NCBI GenBank assembly: GCA_949316235.1
Contig: OX438743.1
Location: forward strand, 32,829,242 to 32,893,241
DNA: 64,000 nucleotides
Direction of reading: 5' to 3'
Source: Oegoconia quadripuncta
Taxonomy: Eukaryota > Arthropoda > Insecta > Lepidoptera > Autostichidae
The notes below the pieces were generated by a model. It saw only the letters and a list, made by a program, of their open reading frames with translations, was not told the DNA's origin and made no database searches. Both the position numbers and the translations under genes were made by a program. Below are positions 58,036 to 64,000 of this stretch, piece by piece (position 1 is the stretch's first letter; every line of letters starts with the position of its first letter).

Positions 58036-58707
58036 ATAATTTATGTGTCATAGGCAGGTGGTTAAAATTGGCATCCAATGGAATGCCTATAGCCTAGAGG
58101 GATCGTTATGTATGGTATGGCGGATATTTTTGGGTCGATTAGACTTCAAACCCGTATTATCAGCAACACGTTGAGCATCGACTTTGTATTAATTACATAA
58201 TGAAATACAGTTCTTCTGCTAGAGATTATGTGTATCGAAAACACGATCCTTGAAATCTTATGCATAGAAAAAAAAACGTTACGTCTGAAAGTACAAGTAA
58301 GCGGCTTAAATAAATACTTTAAGTAGAATCACGTATTGTTGAATAATAAACCAAATTATGATCTTTATAGTGATGAGTGATGATGAGTAGCTTTGCAGTT
58401 TCATATTTTCAACATATTATACTTTACTTTCGGAATAAAAAGGAAATAAAAATTTGCTAACGCGTGAAGCGCAATGAGCGGTATAGATTTCTAAGTAAAA
58501 ATCTTTTCGAGAAAGTACGAGGAAGGCCAGAGTACCCTAACACAAATTTTAAGAAACTTAACAGGGTGCTCTGACATTTGAGTACATGATTTGAATTGAA
58601 ACTGCAGTGCCTATAGAACAATCCAACAACCTAACCAGCCCGCTCTGAGCAGTATAAATAATAGAATCTCTACGGCAATTACTTGCAACATGTTTTGATG
58701 ATAGAAC

Positions 58708-58858
58708 TTAGGCCCATATTTTAGAATATTGCTCAAGCGTAGTTCCGCGCTTGAGCATAGAGATGCCGCTATACAAGTTACATAAAGCTGTCCCTTTTTA
58801 ACAGTCCTCAAGCGGAGATCTGTGCTTGAGTTACATTCTCTAATACGGGGTCAGTATT
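58708..58858. repeat. MITE-like palindrome, family F
   Basis: Same inverted-repeat family, between OBP-7 and OBP-8. Confidence 0.7.
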
Positions 58859-59183
58859 GACTTAAATTCCTTTTCTATTTTCATTCAGAAATCCTTAAAA
58901 TGCTTCGTCTAAAATGCATCTTGCAATTGCTGCTGCTTGTGGAGACACAAGGACACCGAGGAAAAGACTTTGGAACTCTCTTACTTGCATAAAGCGTGAA
59001 CGAAATAGCACGTTTTTCCCCGTGCCCCAGTAAAGAGACTACGGTCCATACTAGCCCCGCTGGTTGGCTCACAAAAGGCGACGACATCCAGAACGGACTT
59101 CAAACTTCAAGAATTTTCAACGTAAGATAAATGATATCATTTGTTGAATATCAATTTAAATCTGTCTAACTAGTCTAATCTAA

Positions 59184-59372
59184 CTAATATTATAAATGCT
59201 AAAGTTTGATTGTTTATTTGTTTGCTGCACAATCACGGCGAAACGGATGAACGGATTTGGATGAAATTTGGTATGTCGTAGACCCTGGATTAAGACATAG
59301 GATATTTTATATCCCGGTAAACAAATTAAACATATCCCCGATAAAGTTAGTCCACGCAGGCGAATCTAGTTG
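59184..59372 (-). repeat. Interspersed repeat E
   Basis: Inverted copy with cacggcgaaacggatgaacg near its start, downstream of OBP-8. Confidence 0.65.
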
Positions 59373-59859
59373 GACCTAAAAATAGGGCTTAAGCATTTCT
59401 CTGTCAGACATTGTCAGCATTATACTAGCTCTAGGATCATGAGCCGTAATTGGTATGGAGCTCAAAGATAATTTGGTAAACCCGTCTACAAATTCTGGGT
59501 TTTAAAGATCTGTAATAAATAGGCTGTTGATGAATAAATCAATTAATTATGTAAATTATCTTTTATTAAACCAACATAACAAAGGATCCACAATAGCAAA
59601 TTTCTTATTATTATAACTATAACATACATTTTAAAATCTAATGATGTAGGTACCTATACATATAAAACAGTACAGTTTTCATGTTGAATTAATTTATCAA
59701 TCAAAATTATGTATATTTCGTGATTTTCGCTATACGAGTTACATCAAGATGTAGATGTGCTTAAAGTAGGTCAGTAACAAAGTAAACTATACTGTAAAAC
59801 CATATTACTCTATATCTTTGGTCCAGTTGAAGAGACGCGGGAATCGTGTCGAGTGTCTT

Positions 59860-62800
59860 CTAAAAATCAATGTCAAAACCAAACTGTAACAAAAATATTG
59901 ATTAAGGCCTTCATCATCATCATCTCAGCCCGTAAACATCCCACTGCAGGGATATAGGCCTTCCCTCGTATAATGAGGTTGTACGGGCCATAGTCCAGCA
60001 CGCTGGCCCAATGCGGGTTAGGGACTTCACATGGCTTAGAATTTTTATATCTCAGGCATGCAGGTTTCCTCACGATGTTTTCCTTCACCGTTTGAAGAGC
60101 AGTCGGATAAATGCACATAAGTAATTAAAATAAAGTCATTGGTACATGACCTGCCTGGGAATTGAACCCGGACCTCCCTAATTGGGAGACCGCGTCTTAA
60201 CCGCTGAGCCACCGACGTTTATAAGCCTTAAAAGGCCTTTCATCTAAGGGCCGTATTAAATTTAATTAACTGAGATGCGGTCTCAATCTCAAGATCGAGA
60301 CCGCATCCCAGTTTTAATATGCAACGGGCACGCAGGTGTCGAAGGCAACGAAAAAGACGACGAACTAACGAAGTTGGGGGCTAAAGGAACCCAGTACGGC
60401 CATGTGCCTCTCTGCGGTATCCCAAAAAGCCTAATTGGACGAACACGCCAGGTTTAACACACTCCATAAAACTAATCAAAGCCTTCAACAAGAAGACTGC
60501 CGAGGAAGCACTGGCACTTAGTGGGAACAATCTACGCATCCTCGACAGGGCACTTACGGGGCACTGTTGTCTGAACAAACACATACTCAACATTGGGATC
60601 CGTGAACCACGCATGTGCAGACTCATTACAGAGGAAACACCTATACATCTGTTGTGTGAATGTGCTCCTCTGATGCGTAAACGTAATATCCACCTGGGTG
60701 GCCACTTACTGCATCCGGATGAGATAAAAACCATCGATGCCAGGAAAATAACCAATTCCTCAGAGAGGCAAACCTGAGCAACGAACTGTAGGTTAGTGGC
60801 GATCACAATAGATGGGCAACGGTCGCAGTGATACAGGTCTCTGATGACCTGCAATAGCCACACATACAAACAATACCAATACCAAATATGCAACAGCTTC
60901 TCAAGCGTCAACTTAAGGTCTTCTCAAACTTGAGAACGTTTATTAAATACGGGCCTAAGACTTTATCAACATGATACTATACCAGTAGAGGTAAATAGAC
61001 TGTTAAAATAAATGATAAGAATATGACCGAGTTTTTTTGGCGCACACGGAAAGTTTATGACTGACCGTGGCGCCAGCGAGATGATGGTAATAAGTCAGCT
61101 AAAATTATTATAAATCTCCATAGACCTTGCAGGGATTTAGTGAATATGTAATAAAAAATACGTACTTTTGGTGCATTCTCAACCAAACATGCGAACGCTA
61201 ACTTTGCACGGTCGCATCCCTTGACACCAGCCTCGTTCATGTCTTGTTTATTCACTGAAATATCAATAGTTATCCACGTTACAACATTGCACATTGACTA
61301 CTGATAAGGTAATGGGTATGTTTTTATCTGGCAACATTTATATAACTTCAATCAATAGATGTTCGATCGAAGGTCATTATACTAAATTTCTAAGACATCT
61401 AACTAATATTCTATATGTAAAAGTGTGGATGTTTGTTTGTTTTTTATTCAATCACGGCGAAACGGATGAACGCATTTGAATGAAATTTGGTATATAGGTA
61501 GAACATTCTCTGACTTAAAACAGGGGAATTTTTTTATCCCGATAAAGTGAGCAGTATCCGCGGTATCAACAAATATCTTCGATAAAGTTATTCCACGCCG
61601 GCGAAGCCGCGGGAGGAAAGCGAGTATCTAATATGAAGGGGCAATTAATTTTATTTTCTTCTTTCATCTTTATAATTTCTATACGAATCTCTTAGGTCTA
61701 TTTCTGGCGGTCAATGCCAGCATTGTTACCGCATGAGAAGGAAGGATAAAACGGATAGTGAAGTTACAAACTTAAAAGGCATTCCTTCTTAATCATCAAA
61801 GTGACGCATCAGTGGGCTCTCTTATTTGAGTCGTTCACGACGTATCCTTCTGACAAGGCTCCTTCCCGTACACGCATTTACCGAGAAGGATAACTTTTTC
61901 TAATTTACATCCTTATTTTTTCTATAATTAGACTCTAACGTAGTGACAGAGCCACATATAATAGCGTCTATCTGTACCTGCAGTAGTGATCCTGGCTTTA
62001 GAAAATGGTGATAGGATTAACGGACATGTGTTTCTGGATCCTTTTAGAATATTTTAAAAATAACTGAAAATTTTACAAAAATTAATGTGTCCATTACCAG
62101 ATGCACACTTCTCCATGAATTGATCAACTTTCATTAAATGTTCTTCACTGTTCTTAAATATTTGCATAGCGTTTTGTCTTGCTCCTTCTGCCGATAATTT
62201 TCCCATGTCATCCATCTAATAACAGAACACTGATCTGGTAAAAAATATTTTCTTTTTTATGCATAACGGATTAGTACCTACTTGACCTCAATTACACCTG
62301 ATGTTAAGTGAAGATGAGGTCGAAGGTGGAAACGTATTGACCCGGAAACCCCAACATATTTGGGGGACTGGCTATCTTGTCTCTGACAACCCGAACACAA
62401 CAATGCTATTAACATTGTTGCTTTGCGGTAGATTTAGATAACATGGTGGTAGCTAGCCAGGTGAACATTTAAAATGCCCCTACCACCAACCAAACCGAGT
62501 ACTTAAACATGTACCCCGCTGGGGGATCGAACCCGCTACCTCCGATTCGTAAACCCAATGTTGTTTAGATTGAGCCACGGAGGCGGAATATGGGTATTAA
62601 CGTGGACATAATTTAGAATTAACCTCTTAACACAAAGCCTCCCCCATAGATTTCCAAAGCAACCACTTTGAAGCCGTCGGCTCTCTTACCTTGTAGTAGG
62701 TACCTACCCCACGGGCTAATTCACCTACACTACAGAACCGAACCAGATTCTGACTCTCTTCGGCCCGCTGGACGTATTCCTTCAGAGCCCCAGTACTTTT

Positions 62801-63706
62801 AAGATGACAAGGAGCTCTTTTCTGCCTCTAAATATTTATATCTTATTTACTAGCACCTGTATGTATACAACTATTGTGAATAATAAACTTACAATCCCAA
62901 TCTTCTTAAATAAACATTCCGCAAAACATTTGGCGTTTTCTCCGTCTGGCATCATCTTGTTTCGAAAATTCTTGATGTCGGAAAGGGACAGAGGATTGTC
63001 TTTGAGGCATCCCACGCCACCAGAGAGAAACTTCGCCTGGATTATAGCTCTTTGGGCCTCTGTTACTGCCTAAAAAATGTCATGCAAAATATTCAATATC
63101 AAATAGTCACACTTAAGCTGAACAAAATACAAGAATTCTATTATAACACCATGCTTTGCCATCTCATGACTTGGATAAGATGTTAGACAACAAGCTTTAA
63201 TGAACTCCTTGGCTAATATGAACCATTTGGTTTATATAAGGTAGGTGGTGAGTTCTATTCTCAGTATGGGACTAAGGCACGTATTTGGTACTTTCAAACT
63301 TTTTAATGTTCATCCTGTGTCTCTCACCATGCAGCAGTGTGTGCCGACGTTTGAGATATGACAGACATTTAAACAATAATTTGGAGTTGTGGGTGAACCC
63401 ACTTTCAAAGACGGCATCTTGATTACTTATCATCAAAAGTGATTTAGGTCAACCGGCCAACCTGATCAATCCTCGCAATCCCTTAGCTATACCTTCAACT
63501 TCAACCAGGAGAAGAGATGAGTTCGTCCTACTCTGCTATAAACCACTTGACTATAGTGGTCATATATGTAATGGAAGGAAACAGAGTAGTTTAATTTAAA
63601 TAAAATTTATTTTCTTATTATGAATTTTAATAGTGAAGCTAGTTAAACTTACCATAACATCTTTCGCTACACAAATAAATAAAGACACACACATAAGTCG
63701 GAACAT
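59860..63706 (-). CDS. OBP-8: odorant-binding protein (PBP/GOBP family), five coding exons
   Basis: Exons on the minus strand: 63653-63706, 62893-63069, 62098-62215, 61166-61254 and 59860-59883. The product is 153 residues. The signal peptide is MFRLMCVSLFICVAKDVM plus Ala, then VTEAQRAIIQ. Cysteines are at about 39, 66, 70, 114, 130 and 139. C4-C5 has 15 residues between, one more than in the other seven, because exon 4 is 89 nt instead of 86 (NKQDMNEAGVKGC). KKIG follows C3 and the last exon encodes FGFDIDF, matching OBP-7. Either TATAAA at 63748-63753 or TATATAAA at 63771-63778 could be the TATA box; the nearest clear AATAAA is at 59562-59567. It is convergent with OBP-7 and looks like an inverted member of the OBP-6/7 group. 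Intron 4 holds a SINE-C and a LINE fragment nested in a MITE. Confidence 0.91.
59910..60218 (-). mobile_element. SINE-C, full length
   Basis: It has head ggtggctcagcggttaagac, B box gggttcaattcccagg and a gatgatgatgat end. It is in intron 4 of OBP-8. Confidence 0.8.
60248..60955. repeat. MITE family I with LINE inserted
   Basis: The left part is 60248-60325 (starts gggccgtattaaa) and the right part 60885-60955 (ends ttaaatacgggcc). The two parts match the intact element at 8230-8380. The LINE fragment at 60326-60884 is the insertion. Confidence 0.8.
60326..60884 (+). mobile_element. 5'-truncated non-LTR retrotransposon (RNase H and C-terminal finger)
   Basis: The reading frame starts GHAGVEGNEKDDELTKLGA, the conserved end of a LINE-type RNase H domain. 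It breaks at a stop near 60454 and resumes in another frame with LTGHCCLNKHILNIGI and MCRLITEEETPIHLLCEC, a C..C..H..C zinc-finger-like C-terminus. It ends in a caatacc-type tail. It is bounded by a 10 bp direct repeat, aatatgcaac (60316-60325 and 60885-60894), a target-site duplication. It lies inside a MITE in intron 4 of OBP-8. Confidence 0.85.
61405..61630 (-). repeat. Interspersed repeat E
   Basis: Inverted copy in intron 3 of OBP-8, ending ccgcgggaggaaagcgagta. Confidence 0.65.
62254..62586 (-). mobile_element. SINE-A (tRNA-derived), full-length copy
   Basis: Full length with tRNA-like head at its 62500-62586 end, in intron 2 of OBP-8 in the gene's orientation. Confidence 0.85.
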
Positions 63707-63747
63707 TTTCAAACACAACCTCACACGCAGTTAGAATCGGAGTAGCA

Positions 63748-63753
63748 TTTATA
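63748..63753 (-). promoter_or_regulatory. Candidate TATA box of OBP-8
   Basis: GATATAAATGC on the minus strand lies 42-47 bp before the ATG at 63706. A second TATATAAA is at 63771-63778. Which one is used cannot be told. Confidence 0.3.
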
Positions 63754-64000
63754 TCACAATGTTTAAACTGTTTATATAGAACTGTTAGTATTAGTATAAT
63801 GAATGACACACTGGTTCGGCAAACCCCGACCTTCGATTACTTCAGGAAGTATGCCTCAAGCCTCAATACATTGAATCGTTTCCGAGCTCAACGTTACAGG
63901 AATTCGTTTTGGAGGCAGAACGAAATGGCATTTTGTTTGTTAGCAACGTGGTTTTACCTTGTACTGCGAAGTAAACTAATAACTTATCAAAAACATAAAA

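Overview
This is AT-rich, intron-containing animal DNA, most likely from a moth or butterfly (Lepidoptera). Two things point there: a cluster of classical six-cysteine insect odorant-binding protein (OBP) genes, and a dense load of tRNA-like SINEs, palindromic MITEs and decayed non-LTR retrotransposons of the sort common in lepidopteran genomes. The species cannot be named from the sequence.

The main content is eight complete OBP genes (PBP/GOBP family), here numbered OBP-1 to OBP-8. OBP-1 to OBP-5 lie head to tail on the minus strand (5778-267, 15573-9300, 23784-18469, 34822-29533, 44575-35890). OBP-6 and OBP-7 lie head to tail on the plus strand (47601-50141, 51583-56582). OBP-8 is on the minus strand (63706-59860). 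OBP-5 and OBP-6 are therefore divergent across about 3 kb, and OBP-7 and OBP-8 are convergent. Each gene has five coding exons with intron phases 0, 0, 1, 0: a signal-peptide exon, an exon with C1-C3, an exon with C4, an exon with C5-C6, and a tiny last exon of 5-7 codons. All eight reading frames are intact and encode secreted proteins of 143-153 residues. OBP-1 to OBP-4 end in a GF-type tail; OBP-6 to OBP-8 end in FG(F/Y)-type tails and share a KKIG motif after C3. OBP-5 is intermediate. This is the picture of a family expanded by local tandem duplication. A 94 percent identical partial copy of OBP-2 exon 2, broken by an 8 bp insertion, lies inside OBP-2 itself and shows the process is recent.

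Introns and spacers are filled with repeats. These include three tRNA-derived SINE families (called A, B/B' and C here), further interspersed repeats (D, E), at least six palindromic MITE-like families (F-L), pieces of at least five non-LTR retrotransposon copies (reverse transcriptase, RNase H and C-terminal parts), a 93 bp GT microsatellite and a 42 bp minisatellite. Several insertions are nested and can be ordered in time. One possible non-OBP coding exon, unrecognised, lies at 46063-46260 (minus).

The OBPs are expected to be secreted into sensillum lymph or another extracellular fluid and to carry small hydrophobic ligands. The sequence shows no further pathway genes. No operon, CRISPR array, genuine tRNA or rRNA gene was found.
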